From assembly GCF_030604785.1 (NCBI RefSeq), contig NZ_JAUVVF010000013.1, forward strand, positions 1 through 62,371: DNA of 62,371 nucleotides, read 5' to 3'. Made by a program: the position numbers and the translations under genes. The notes under the pieces are model-generated. The model searched no databases and was not told the DNA's origin. It saw only the letters and a list, made by a program, of their open reading frames with translations. The DNA comes from Paracoccus sp. (in: a-proteobacteria). Its GTDB lineage: Bacteria > Pseudomonadota > Alphaproteobacteria > Rhodobacterales > Rhodobacteraceae. Below are positions 25,925 to 35,297 of the stretch, one piece after another. How positions within the stretch are numbered: position 1 is the first letter of the stretch; every line of letters starts with the position of its first letter.

Positions 25925-27238
25925 ATGATCCCTCGCTATGCCCGCCCCGAAATGGTCGCCATCTGGTCGCCCGAGACGAAGTTCAAGATCTGGTACGAGA
26001 TCGAGGCCCATGCCTGCGACGCGCAGGCCGATCTGGGTGTGATCCCGCGCGAGAATGCCGAAGCCGTCTGGCGCGCCAAGGATGTCCAGTTCGACGTGGC
26101 CCGCATCGACGAGATCGAGGCCGTCACCAAGCATGACGTGATCGCCTTCCTGACCCATCTGGCCGAGCATGTCGGCAGCGACGAGGCGCGGTTCGTCCAT
26201 CAGGGCATGACCTCGTCGGACGTTCTGGACACGACGCTGAACATCCAGCTGGTGCGCGCCGCCGACATCCTGCTGGCCGACATGGACCGCGTTCTGGCCG
26301 CTCTGAAGACCCGCGCCTACGAGCATAAGGACACGGTCCGCATCGGCCGAAGCCACGGCATCCATGCCGAGCCCACCACGATGGGCCTGACCTTCGCGCG
26401 CTTCTACGCCGAAATGGCGCGCGGCCGTGCGCGCCTTCAGGCCGCGCGGGCCGAGGTGGCCACCGGCGCGATCAGCGGCGCGGTCGGCACCTTCGCCAAC
26501 ATCGATCCGGCGGTCGAGGAACATGTCTGCGCCAAGCTCGGCCTGCGCCCCGAGCCGATCAGCACCCAGGTCATCCCGCGCGACCGGCATGCGATGTTCT
26601 TCGCGGTCCTCGGCGTCATCGCCAGCAGCATCGAGAACATCGCCATCGAGATCCGCCACATGCAGCGCACCGAGGTGCTGGAGGCCGAGGAGTTCTTCAG
26701 CCCCGGCCAGAAGGGCAGCTCGGCCATGCCGCACAAGCGCAACCCGGTCCTGACCGAGAACCTGACCGGCCTTGCCCGTCTTGTCCGCATGGCCGTGATC
26801 CCGGCGATGGAGAACGTCGCGCTCTGGCACGAGCGCGACATCAGCCATTCCTCGGTCGAGCGCGGCATCGCGCCCGACGCGACGATTACGCTGGATTTCG
26901 CGCTGAACCGGCTGGCAGGCGTGATCGAGAAGCTGGTGATCTACCCCGACAACATGCTGGCGAACATGAACAAGTTCCGCGGTCTGGTCATGTCGCAGCG
27001 GGTGCTTCTGGCGCTGACCCAGGCCGGGGTCAGCCGCGAGGACGCCTATCGTCTGGTCCAGCGCAACGCGATGAAGGTCTGGGAAAAGGGCGCAGATTTC
27101 CGCGAGGAATTGCTGGCCGATCCCGAAGTGACCGCCGCCCTGTCGCCCGCCGAGATCGAGGAGAAGTTCGATCTCGGCTACCACACCAAGCATGTGGACA
27201 CGATCTTCCGCCGCGTCTTCGAGGCCGATCCGGTCTGA
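25925..27238 (+). CDS. purB: adenylosuccinate lyase
   Basis: 437 residues, ATG 25925 after AAGGAG. It removes fumarate from SAICAR and adenylosuccinate in purine synthesis. All three superfamily segments are present: HQGMTSSDVLDT, GRSHGIHAEPTTMG (catalytic His) and the fumarase signature GSSAMPHKRNP. Standard length and monocistronic in appearance; the next gene begins 79 bases on and is unrelated. Confidence 0.98.
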   Translation: MIPRYARPEMVAIWSPETKFKIWYEIEAHACDAQADLGVIPRENAEAVWRAKDVQFDVARIDEIEAVTKHDVIAFLTHLAEHVGSDEARFVHQGMTSSDVLDTTLNIQLVRAADILLADMDRVLAALKTRAYEHKDTVRIGRSHGIHAEPTTMGLTFARFYAEMARGRARLQAARAEVATGAISGAVGTFANIDPAVEEHVCAKLGLRPEPISTQVIPRDRHAMFFAVLGVIASSIENIAIEIRHMQRTEVLEAEEFFSPGQKGSSAMPHKRNPVLTENLTGLARLVRMAVIPAMENVALWHERDISHSSVERGIAPDATITLDFALNRLAGVIEKLVIYPDNMLANMNKFRGLVMSQRVLLALTQAGVSREDAYRLVQRNAMKVWEKGADFREELLADPEVTAALSPAEIEEKFDLGYHTKHVDTIFRRVFEADPV

Positions 27239-27317
27239 TCATCGGGCGGCGCTAACCGAATCTTAGGCCCTCTGTCGCATCCTGCCGCTGATCGGGATTG
27301 TGACAGGGGGCCTTTGC

Positions 27318-28331
27318 ATGGGCGCAGCCATGATGTTGAACCAGCGGCAGAAGGCAGCGGTGATCGTGCGCCTTCTGCTGGAGGAGGAGGAAGGCATCAG
27401 CCTCGAACGCCTGTCGGGCGACTGTCAGACCCTGCTGGCGCAGGAAATGGCGGCGATGGACATGATCGACCGCCAGACCCGCGATGCGGTGATCGACGAA
27501 TTCTGCGAACATCTTGAATCGGTGGGCGTGACCTTTCCGGGCGACTTGGACGGAACGCTGGCCATGCTGGGCGCCAGCATCTCGGATGACAGCACCGACC
27601 GGCTGCGCAAGGCCGCCGCGGTCGAGGGTCGCGCCGATCCCTGGCTGCGCATCGCCGCCCTGCCCGCCGACATCCTGATCGCGCTGGCCAAGGGCGAGGC
27701 TGCGGAACTCGTGGCGCTGCTTCTGTCGAAACTGCCGGTCGAGCGCGCCTCCGAGGTCTTCGTGGCGCTGCCGCGCGAACGGGCGCGGGCCGTGGCGCAG
27801 GCCATGCCGATGACGGCAGGCGTCAGCGCGGCCTCGCTGCACCGGATGGGGCGGGTGCTGCTGCAGGCCGCCGATGCCCTGCCCCGCCCCGCCATCGCCA
27901 CCCCCGCGACCAGCCGCATGGGCGCGATCCTGAACTTCGCGTCGGCCGATCTGCGCGATCAGGTGCTGGAAACACTGGAAGGCGCCGATCCCGGCTTTGC
28001 CGACGAGGTGCGCAAGTCGATCTTCCTCTTCGCCCATATCCCCGCCCGCGTCTCGCCCCGCGACGTGCCGCGCATCCTGCGCGAGGTCGAACAGCAGGTC
28101 CTGCTGCGCGCGCTCTCGGCGACCGAGGGGGCCGAGGCGGCAGCCGTGTCGTTCCTTCTCGAGAACATCTCGCAGCGCATGGCCGACGGTCTGCGCGAAG
28201 AGATCGAGGCACTCGGCAAGCAGCGCCCCAAGGATATCGAGGATGCGATGACCGAAATGGTCTCGGCGATCCGCCGGCTGGAAGCGGCCGGAGAGATCGT
28301 TCTGGCCCTGCCCCAGACGGATGAGGGATGA
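27318..28331 (+). CDS. FliG-like motor switch protein (orphan)
   Basis: 337 residues from ATG 27318, seven bases after AGGGGG; a GTG at 27300 would add six. The C-terminal 120 residues show the FliG C-domain: VRKSIFLFAHIPARVSPRDVP, REVEQQVLLRALSA, FLLENISQRMADGLREEIEA and DIEDAMTEMVSAIRRLEAAGEIVL (blocks VSAIRRLEAAGEI, RMADGLREEIEA). Middle and N-terminal parts are more divergent but helical with LSKLPVERASEVF resembling the middle domain. FliG is the rotor ring protein that receives torque from MotA in flagellar motors. No other flagellar gene is nearby; purB precedes and gap follows. Whether this protein serves a motor elsewhere in the genome or a different machine is open. Confidence 0.78.
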   Translation: MGAAMMLNQRQKAAVIVRLLLEEEEGISLERLSGDCQTLLAQEMAAMDMIDRQTRDAVIDEFCEHLESVGVTFPGDLDGTLAMLGASISDDSTDRLRKAAAVEGRADPWLRIAALPADILIALAKGEAAELVALLLSKLPVERASEVFVALPRERARAVAQAMPMTAGVSAASLHRMGRVLLQAADALPRPAIATPATSRMGAILNFASADLRDQVLETLEGADPGFADEVRKSIFLFAHIPARVSPRDVPRILREVEQQVLLRALSATEGAEAAAVSFLLENISQRMADGLREEIEALGKQRPKDIEDAMTEMVSAIRRLEAAGEIVLALPQTDEG

Positions 28332-28394
28332 CATCATCGATCCGCTTGCCAGCCCCACCGTCCGGCGCGATAACGGCGCTAGTCGGAGGCCCGG

Positions 28395-28538
28395 ATGACG
28401 AACCAGATCGCGATTGCCCTGCTGCTGCTGTTTGCCGCGCTTCTGCTGGCGGATCACTTCTGGCTGCAGATGGACATGCCCATGTTCCTGGCCCGCCAGC
28501 TGGACCAGTTCATCGAATATCTGTCGTTCTGGCGCTAG
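28395..28538 (+). CDS. 47-residue membrane protein upstream of gap
   Basis: A short gene: ATG 28395 with GGAGG six bases upstream, TAG at 28536. The product is one hydrophobic helix (IAIALLLLFAALLLADHFWL) followed by a short amphipathic tail with aromatic end (FIEYLSFWR). Similar tiny proteins with a final EYxxFWR-like end precede gap in Rhodobacteraceae as I recall; function unknown. Codon use and the strong ribosome site support it as real. It could be co-transcribed with gap, which starts 95 bases later behind its own candidate promoter. Confidence 0.7.
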   Translation: MTNQIAIALLLLFAALLLADHFWLQMDMPMFLARQLDQFIEYLSFWR

Positions 28539-28558
28539 GCCCGGCACGCCCCGTGTTA

Positions 28559-28600
28559 GCGCGATCCGCATTTGCATCGCGCCTGCTTGTTGGCTAGAGG
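28559..28600 (+). promoter_or_regulatory. gap promoter with palindromic operator
   Basis: TTGCAT (28572-28577), 17 bases, TAGAGG (28595-28600) form a moderate promoter. A perfect 7-bp inverted repeat GCGCGAT-N10-ATCGCGC (28559-28582) covers the -35, a good place for a repressor of central carbon metabolism. The regulator is unknown. Confidence 0.5.
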
Positions 28601-28633
28601 GTGGCAACCGTCATCTGCTCAGGAGGGGTACCC

Positions 28634-29635
<1,002 letters not shown>

Positions 29636-29653
29636 CCCCGCTCGGAAATGCAG

Positions 29654-29680
29654 AAAGGCCCCCGCTTCGGGGGCCTTTTT
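29654..29680 (+). terminator. gap terminator
   Basis: AAAGGCCCCC (29654-29663) pairs with GGGGGCCTTT (29669-29678) around GCTTC, and T continues. A textbook intrinsic terminator; its A/T flanks also let it serve the convergent minus-strand gene. Confidence 0.92.
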
Positions 29681-29698
29681 CATGCGCGGAGGCTGGCT

Positions 29699-30016
29699 TC
29701 AGCGCGGCTTCGAGGTCGTCAGGCGGCGCGAATTGGCGCGGGTGCGCCGCCCGTAGGGGCGCAGGGCGGCCGACAGGACACGTTCGGCGCTGTGCCCCCG
29801 CATCCCGGCGCTGGCCATGGCGTAAAGCGACTCGCTGGCGGCGGCCTGCTTTTCGGCCACCATCCGGAAAGGCTCGCCGGGCGATTGCGCCATGATGCCC
29901 ATCATCCCCGCCATGCGCAGGCCGATGACCGTGTTGGCCTCGATCGCCATGCGGGCGAATTGCGTGACAAGGCGCATCTGGGCAGCAGGCAGGATCAGCG
30001 GAAGAATCGGGGTCAT
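29699..30016 (-). CDS. small conserved protein, unknown function
   Basis: 105 residues from ATG 30016, preceded by AAGGA; the longer frame upstream is not needed. The sequence is Met- and Ala-rich and helical (RLVTQFARMAIEANTVIGLRM, MAGMMGIMA), then EPFRMVAEKQAAASESLYAM and a basic C-terminal tail (RPYGRRTRANSRRL). It resembles the ~100-residue helical proteins of Rhodobacteraceae, sometimes loosely labelled antifreeze protein in annotations; EKQ-AF/A patterns are also seen in phasin-like proteins. I do not assign a function. It is convergent with gap and divergent from pyrC. Confidence 0.7.
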   Translation of the reverse strand: MTPILPLILPAAQMRLVTQFARMAIEANTVIGLRMAGMMGIMAQSPGEPFRMVAEKQAAASESLYAMASAGMRGHSAERVLSAALRPYGRRTRANSRRLTTSKPR

Positions 30017-30134
30017 GAGCAAAAGTCCTTGTTTTGCCGGACGATGACCGCCGGCCCACGCGATCTTGCATTTGAAAGCGCCTTCACACAACTGCCACTT
30101 CCGTACAGGGTTCCCGAATTCTGGACGGGCCCGC

Positions 30135-30163
30135 TTGGCAAAAGGGGCATGGCGTGGTTAGAG
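30135..30163 (+). promoter_or_regulatory. candidate pyrCE promoter
   Basis: TTGGCA (30135-30140), 17 bases, TTAGAG (30158-30163), ending nine bases before the pyrC ATG. If used, the leader is extremely short or the transcript nearly leaderless. Confidence 0.45.
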
Positions 30164-30171
30164 GCAGGCTC

Positions 30172-31215
30172 ATGACACAGACCCTGACCCTCCGACGCCC
30201 GGACGACTGGCACCTGCATCTGCGCGACGGCGCGATGCTGGCGGCGGTCGCGCGCCATTCCGCAGGCTTCGGCCGCGCGATCATCATGCCCAATCTGGTG
30301 CCGCCGGTCGTGACCGGCGCCCAGGCCGCCGCCTATCGCGACCGCATCCGCGCCGCCCTGCCCGAAGACGCGGCGCTGGAGCCGCAGATGACGCTGTATC
30401 TGACCGACACGACCGACCCGGCCGATGTGGTCGCGGCCTTCCGTGCCGGGATCATCCGCGCGGTCAAGCTCTATCCCGCGGGGGCCACGACGAACAGCGC
30501 CTCGGGCGTGACCGATTTCGCCCGCGTCCAGCCGGTGCTGGAGGCGATGGCCGAGGCGGGCGTCACGCTCTGCGTGCATGGCGAGGTCACTGCGCACGAG
30601 GTCGACATTTTCGACCGCGAGGCCGTCTTCATCGACACGATCCTCGATCCGCTGCGCCGCCGCACCCCCGGCCTGCGCGTGGTCATGGAACATATCACCA
30701 CCCGCGAGGGCGTCGCCTATGCCCGTTCGGGCGGCGATGATCTGGCCGCGACGATCACCACGCATCATCTGGTCATCAACCGCAACGCGATCCTCGCGGG
30801 CGGCATCCGGCCGCACTACTACTGCCTGCCCGTCGCCAAGCGCGAGGAACACCGGCTGGCCCTGCGAGAGGCCGCGACCTCGGGCGAGGGGCGCTTCTTC
30901 CTCGGCACCGACAGCGCCCCCCATGCCGACAGCGCCAAGCTGCAACCCTGCGGCTGCGCGGGCTGCTTCACCGCGCCGAACACGATGTCGACTCTGGCGC
31001 AGGTCTTCGAGGACGAGGGCGCGCTGGACCGGCTGGAGGCCTTCACCAGCCTCAACGGCGCGGCCTTCTACCGCCTGCCCCCGAACGAGGACCGGATCAC
31101 CCTGACCCGCCGTGACAGCCCCGCCGAATACCCCGCCCGGATCGAGGCGGGCGGCGAGACGGTCACCGTCTTCGACCCCGGCTTCCCGCTCTACTGGCAC
31201 CTGGAGGACAAATGA
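30172..31215 (+). CDS. pyrC: dihydroorotase (class II)
   Basis: 347 residues from ATG 30172 (GAGGCAGG upstream); the frame opens six codons earlier. It closes carbamoyl-aspartate to dihydroorotate in pyrimidine synthesis. Zinc-site motifs of the class II enzyme are intact: [10 protein letters not shown], the carboxylated lysine in VKLYPAG, CVHGE, MEHITT and GTDSAPH. Overlaps pyrE by 4 bases (ATGA), giving a two-gene pyrimidine operon. Confidence 0.97.
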   Translation: MTQTLTLRRPDDWHLHLRDGAMLAAVARHSAGFGRAIIMPNLVPPVVTGAQAAAYRDRIRAALPEDAALEPQMTLYLTDTTDPADVVAAFRAGIIRAVKLYPAGATTNSASGVTDFARVQPVLEAMAEAGVTLCVHGEVTAHEVDIFDREAVFIDTILDPLRRRTPGLRVVMEHITTREGVAYARSGGDDLAATITTHHLVINRNAILAGGIRPHYYCLPVAKREEHRLALREAATSGEGRFFLGTDSAPHADSAKLQPCGCAGCFTAPNTMSTLAQVFEDEGALDRLEAFTSLNGAAFYRLPPNEDRITLTRRDSPAEYPARIEAGGETVTVFDPGFPLYWHLEDK

Positions 31216-31883
31216 GCCTGACCTTCCCCGCGCGCGAGGAAATCGCCCGCCTGACCGCCCGGATGCTGCTGGAGATCAAGGCCGTCGACTTCAACGCCGC
31301 CCAGCCCTTCACCTATGCGTCGGGTCTCAAGGGGCCAACCTATGTGGATTGCCGCCGCATCATCAGCTTTCCGCGCGTCCGCGCCACGCTGATGGACTTT
31401 CTGGCCGCGACCGTGCTGCGCGATGCGGGTTTCGAGGCCTTCGACAACGTGGCAGGCGGCGAGACGGCGGGCATTCCCTTCGGCGCGCTGGTGGCCGAGC
31501 GTCTCGGCCTGCCGATGACCTATGTCCGCAAGAAGCCCAAGGGCTATGGTCGCAATGCCCGGATCGAGGGCGTGATGACCGAGGGTCAGCGCGTCCTCTT
31601 GGTCGAGGATCTGACCACCGATGGCGGCAGCAAGCTGTCCTTCGTCGACGCGATCCGCGAGACCGGCGCGACCTGCGCGCATACGGCGGTTGTCTTCTAT
31701 TACGGCATCTTCCCGGAAACCGTGCAGCGACTGGCCGATCACGGCGTCACGCTGCATCATCTCTGCACGTGGTGGGACGTTCTGGCCGAGGCCCGCGCGC
31801 AGGGCGCCTTTGACGAGGCCACGCTGGCCGAAGTCGAGACATTCCTGAACGATCCGCGGGCCTGGCAGGCCGCCAACGCCTGA
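31212..31883 (+). CDS. pyrE: orotate phosphoribosyltransferase
   Basis: 223 residues, starting inside the pyrC stop. It joins orotate to PRPP. The PRPP-binding loop is [14 protein letters not shown], preceded by [13 protein letters not shown] (flexible loop lysines) and [14 protein letters not shown]. The C-terminal ~35 residues ([19 protein letters not shown]) are typical of the alphaproteobacterial form. Followed by tandem DnaA boxes and a strong terminator. Confidence 0.96.
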   Translation: MSLTFPAREEIARLTARMLLEIKAVDFNAAQPFTYASGLKGPTYVDCRRIISFPRVRATLMDFLAATVLRDAGFEAFDNVAGGETAGIPFGALVAERLGLPMTYVRKKPKGYGRNARIEGVMTEGQRVLLVEDLTTDGGSKLSFVDAIRETGATCAHTAVVFYYGIFPETVQRLADHGVTLHHLCTWWDVLAEARAQGAFDEATLAEVETFLNDPRAWQAANA

Positions 31884-31905
31884 CTTATCCACAGCTTCTC
31901 CACAG
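31884..31905. promoter_or_regulatory. tandem DnaA boxes upstream of dnaB
   Basis: CTTATCCACAG (31884-31894) is followed directly by CTTCTCCACAG (31895-31905), an 11-base tandem repeat differing at one position. The first contains the perfect consensus DnaA box TTATCCACA (31885-31893), the second an 8/9 match TTCTCCACA (31896-31904). One helical turn separates them. They lie between pyrE and the replicative helicase gene. Confidence 0.75.
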
Positions 31906-31923
31906 AAGCGCGCACCGGAAAAT

Positions 31924-31957
31924 GCGGCGGGCCGATTTCGCGGCCCGCCGCTTTGCT
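31924..31957 (+). terminator. pyrCE terminator
   Basis: GCGGCGGGCCG (31924-31934) pairs with CGGCCCGCCGC (31941-31951) around ATTTCG, followed by TTTGCTTT. The 11-bp stem makes read-through into dnaB unlikely, so dnaB needs its own promoter; TTTCGC (31936) and TACACT (31959) at 17-base spacing is a weak candidate. Confidence 0.88.
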
Positions 31958-31995
31958 TTACACTGCGTGCAACCAGAACAAGGACAGGATCAGCC

Positions 31996-33480
31996 ATGAG
32001 CAGCATCCGCGCGATCATCCCCGGCCAGACCGAGGACGAAGCCCAGCAGGCAGTCCCCTTTTCGCTGGAAGCCGAACAACAGCTTCTGGGCGCGCTTCTG
32101 ACCAACAACGACGTGTTCGACCGGGTCAGCCAGATCATCCGCCCCGAGCATTTCTATCACCCGGTCCATGCGCGCATCTTCGAGATCTGCGCCGAACGCA
32201 TCCGCCGCAACGCGCTGGCCAGCCCGGTGACGATCAAAGCGTTTCTGGAACATGACGAGGGGCTCAGGGATCTGGGCGGCCCGGCCTATCTGGCGCGCAT
32301 GGCGGCGGCGGCGATCAGCGCCTATGCCGCGCGCGACTATGCCCAGATGATACGCGAATTCGCGCTGCGCCGCGAACTGATCCAGCTGGGTCAGGACATC
32401 GCGGCCCGCGCCGCCACGGTCGAGGTCGGGGACGAGGCCGAGGAACAGATCAAGGCCGCCGAACAGACGCTCTACAAGCTGGGCGAGGCCGGCGTGGCCG
32501 AACGCGGCTTCCAGTCCTTCCTCAAGGCCGTGACCGGCGCCGTGCAGGCCGCGAATGCCGCCTATCAGCGCGACGGCAAGCTGTCGGGGATCTCGACCGG
32601 GCTGATCGACCTCGATGCCAAGATGGGCGGGCTGAACAATTCCGACCTCATCATCCTGGCCGGGCGCCCCTCGATGGGCAAGACCTCGCTGGCGACGAAC
32701 ATCGCCTTCAACATCGCCAAGGCGCACAAGATGGGCGAACGTCCCGACGGCACCCATGGCACGGTCGAGGGCGGCATCGTCGGCTTCTTCAGCCTCGAGA
32801 TGTCGGCCGAGCAGCTTGCCGCCCGGATTCTCTCCGAGGCCGCCGAGGTGCCCTCGGAACGCATCCGCTCGGGCAACATGGACGAGGCCGAGTTCCGCCG
32901 CTTCGTCGAAGCCGCACATGCCTTGCAGAACTGCCCGCTCTACATCGACGACACGCCCGCTTTGCCGATCAACCAGCTGGCCGCCCGCGCACGCAAGCTC
33001 AAGCGCACGCAGGGGCTTGATGTGCTGATGGTGGACTATCTCCAGCTGCTGAAGGCCGCCACGGCCAAGGACAGCCGCGTCAACGAGGTCAGCGAGATCA
33101 CGCAGGGCCTCAAGGCCATCGCCAAGGAACTGAACATCCCCGTGATCGCCCTGTCGCAGCTGTCGCGTCAGGTCGAGAACCGCGAGGACAAGCGCCCGCA
33201 GCTGTCGGACCTGCGCGAATCCGGCTCGATCGAACAGGACGCCGATATCGTGATGTTCGTCTTCCGCGAGGAGTATTACAAGGAACGGGAAAAACCTTCC
33301 GACAGCGATCTGGACGCGATGGCCAAGTGGCAGCAGGTCATGGAACAGGTCCATGGCAAGGCCGAGGTGATCCTGGGCAAGCAGCGCCACGGCCCGATCG
33401 GCACGGTCGAACTGGCCTTCGAGGGGCAGTTCACCCGCTTCGGCAACCTCGCCAAGGACCGTCAGAGCCAATGGGACTGA
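31996..33480 (+). CDS. dnaB: replicative DNA helicase
   Basis: 494 residues. An N-terminal primase-interacting domain (EAEQQLLGALLTNNDVFDRV) and linker lead to the RecA-like motor: Walker A GRPSMGKTS, FFSLEMSAEQLAARIL, Walker B VLMVDYLQLL, VIALSQLSRQVE and DLRESGSIEQDADIVMFVFR (arginine finger region). It unwinds DNA at the replication fork as a hexamer. A ~30-residue insert near YYKEREKPSDSDLDAMAKW is common in alphaproteobacteria. The 3' end overlaps the next gene by 10 bases. Confidence 0.97.
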   Translation: MSSIRAIIPGQTEDEAQQAVPFSLEAEQQLLGALLTNNDVFDRVSQIIRPEHFYHPVHARIFEICAERIRRNALASPVTIKAFLEHDEGLRDLGGPAYLARMAAAAISAYAARDYAQMIREFALRRELIQLGQDIAARAATVEVGDEAEEQIKAAEQTLYKLGEAGVAERGFQSFLKAVTGAVQAANAAYQRDGKLSGISTGLIDLDAKMGGLNNSDLIILAGRPSMGKTSLATNIAFNIAKAHKMGERPDGTHGTVEGGIVGFFSLEMSAEQLAARILSEAAEVPSERIRSGNMDEAEFRRFVEAAHALQNCPLYIDDTPALPINQLAARARKLKRTQGLDVLMVDYLQLLKAATAKDSRVNEVSEITQGLKAIAKELNIPVIALSQLSRQVENREDKRPQLSDLRESGSIEQDADIVMFVFREEYYKEREKPSDSDLDAMAKWQQVMEQVHGKAEVILGKQRHGPIGTVELAFEGQFTRFGNLAKDRQSQWD

Positions 33481-33827
33481 ACCTTCCCGTCCCGGTCGTG
33501 ACGATCGGGCTGCTGCTTCTGTCGAACATCTTCATGACGGTGGCCTGGTATGGCCACCTCAAGTTCAAGACCGCGCCGCTTGTCACGGTCATCTTCATCA
33601 GCTGGGGCATCGCCTTCTTCGAATACGTGATGCAGGTGCCCGCCAACCGCATCGGCCACGGCCATTTCAGCGCAGCCCAGCTCAAGACCATCCAGGAGGT
33701 GATCAGCCTTTCGGTCTTCGCCATCTTCTCGTGGCTCTATCTGGGCGAAAGGCTGGGCTGGCAGCACGGCGTGGGCTTCTCGCTGATCTGCCTCGGCGCC
33801 TGGTTCATCTTTCACGATTTCGGCTGA
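33471..33827 (+). CDS. DMT-like small membrane protein (DUF486)
   Basis: 118 residues. ATG 33471 lies inside dnaB, overlapping its last 10 bases in another frame. Four hydrophobic helices and the blocks LLLSNIFMTVAWYGHLKF, SWGIAFFEYVMQVPANRIG and QLKTIQEVISLSVFAIFSW identify the DUF486/DMT superfamily. Function unknown; related to small multidrug-type transporters. No separate ribosome site is obvious, so translation may depend on termination of dnaB. Confidence 0.9.
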   Translation: MGLNLPVPVVTIGLLLLSNIFMTVAWYGHLKFKTAPLVTVIFISWGIAFFEYVMQVPANRIGHGHFSAAQLKTIQEVISLSVFAIFSWLYLGERLGWQHGVGFSLICLGAWFIFHDFG

Positions 33828-33852
33828 TCCCGCACCTCGGGGGAGGCCCGGA

Positions 33853-33898
33853 GGGGGCGCCGCCCCCGCCGGCGGGGGGACCGGGGGGCGGCGCCCCC
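33853..33898. repeat. GC-rich intergenic hairpin (copy 2)
   Basis: A perfect 15-bp inverted repeat: GGGGGCGCCGCCCCC (33853-33867) and GGGGGCGGCGCCCCC (33884-33898) around a 16-base GC centre. The largest of four similar intergenic elements in the window; no T tract. Confidence 0.7.
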
Positions 33899-33983
33899 CC
33901 GCCCGCCCCATCTAGCGGGGATCAGGACGCGCGGGCTTGCAGCATTCTGCACAAGATTCAAATCCTTGCATCAGGAGAACCCC

Positions 33984-34052
33984 ATGCCCGCCATTCGCAC
34001 CCCCCCGCATCTCTAGACGCTGGTCGCCCTGTCAGGGGTATCCGCGCTGTCG
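33984..34052 (+). other. 5' end of MFS gene cut by in-frame amber codon
   Basis: A strong ribosome site (AGGAG 33973-33977, six bases) leads to ATG 33984, in phase with the transporter below. The reading is MPAIRTPPHL, then TAG at 34014-34016, then TLVALSGVSALS continuing straight into MNVFLPSLP. The stop therefore falls just before the first membrane helix. Either a nonsense mutation, a sequencing error or a suppressed codon. Confidence 0.8.
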
Positions 34053-35180
34053 ATGAACGTCTTCCTGCCCTCGCTTCCCGGCATGGCGCGCGATTTCGAC
34101 GTGGATTACGGCGTGATGCAGCTCTCCGTCTCGGCCTATATCGGGGCAAGCGCGGTGCTGCAGCTGCTGGGCGGCCCGATCAGCGACCGCTACGGTCGCC
34201 GCCCGGTGGTGATCTGGGGTCTGATCGGCTTTCTTCTCGCCACGATCGGCACGCTTCTGGCGACCACCGCGACGGTCTTCCTGATCTTCCGCCTGCTGCA
34301 ATCGGTCATCACCGTCTGCATGCTGGTCCCCCGCGCCGTGATCCGCGACCTCTATGACGGCGACCGGGCGGCCTCGATGCTGGGCTATGTCACGATGGGC
34401 ATGGCCGTGGTGCCGATGATGGCCCCGGTCTTCGGCGGCGTCCTCGACGAGCTTTTCGGCTGGCAGGCGAATTTCGCTGTGATGGGCCTTCTGGGCATCG
34501 CCGTGCTGGTCGTCACCTGGCGCGACATGGGCGAGACCGTCCGCGGCGGAGGCCTGCCCATGCGCCAGCAGATGCAGAACTACCCGGCCCTGGCCCGCTC
34601 GCAGCGGTTCTGGGGATACTGCCTCGCGGCCACGCTGTCCTCGGGCGCGTTCTTCGCCTATCTCGGCGGCGCGCCCTTCGTCGGCGATCAGGTCTTTGGC
34701 CTGACACCCGCGCAGGTCGGCTACTGGTTCGCGGCGCCCTCGATCGGCTATGTGCTGGGCAATTTCCTGTCGGGCCGCTATTCGGCGCGGCTGGGGCTGA
34801 ACCGGATGATCCTGATCGGCGCCGCACTGTGCTTTGTCGCGCTGATGCTGGCGCTTCTGGCCGATCTGGTGGGCCTTCTGCGGCCCCTCGTCTTCTTCGG
34901 TGCCATCGCCTTCATGGGCCTGGGCAACGGCATGGTCCTGCCCAATGCCAATGCCGGGATGATGAGCGTGCGCCCCGAACTGGCGGGCACGGCCTCGGGC
35001 CTGGGCGGGGCGCTGGCAGTGGCGGGGGGCGCGGCGCTCTCGGCCTTGGCGGGCGCGCTCTTGCAGCCGGGCAGCGGCGCGGGTCCGCTTCTGGTGATCA
35101 TGTGCGGCTCGGCGCTTGGCTCCCTGGTGGCGGTCTTCTGGGTGCTGATGCGCGAAAGACGGATCGGGCTCGGCGCGTGA
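34053..35180 (+). CDS. Bcr/CflA MFS transporter, N-terminus lost
   Basis: 375 residues remain if translation restarts at the internal ATG 34053, which has no visible ribosome site. The true start is probably 33984 and an in-frame TAG at 34014 separates the two parts. What remains is a Bcr/CflA-type drug exporter lacking the first half of helix 1: SAYIGASAVLQLLGGPISDRYGRRPVVIWG (motif A as GPISDRYGRRP), LLQSVITVCMLVPRAVIRDLYDG and eleven hydrophobic segments to the end. The rest of the frame is intact, so the change is recent, or the amber codon is read through. It is a paralogue of the gene at 10878. Confidence 0.82.
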   Translation: MNVFLPSLPGMARDFDVDYGVMQLSVSAYIGASAVLQLLGGPISDRYGRRPVVIWGLIGFLLATIGTLLATTATVFLIFRLLQSVITVCMLVPRAVIRDLYDGDRAASMLGYVTMGMAVVPMMAPVFGGVLDELFGWQANFAVMGLLGIAVLVVTWRDMGETVRGGGLPMRQQMQNYPALARSQRFWGYCLAATLSSGAFFAYLGGAPFVGDQVFGLTPAQVGYWFAAPSIGYVLGNFLSGRYSARLGLNRMILIGAALCFVALMLALLADLVGLLRPLVFFGAIAFMGLGNGMVLPNANAGMMSVRPELAGTASGLGGALAVAGGAALSALAGALLQPGSGAGPLLVIMCGSALGSLVAVFWVLMRERRIGLGA

Positions 35181-35297
35181 CAACCGGATCTTAAACCTTT
35201 TGCGGCAGGATCAGGGCATGCGCCAACGCCCCGCCCTTGCCCTGCTGCTGATCCTGACCCTGCTCTGGCAGGGCACGCTGCCTCTTGCGGCAATGCC

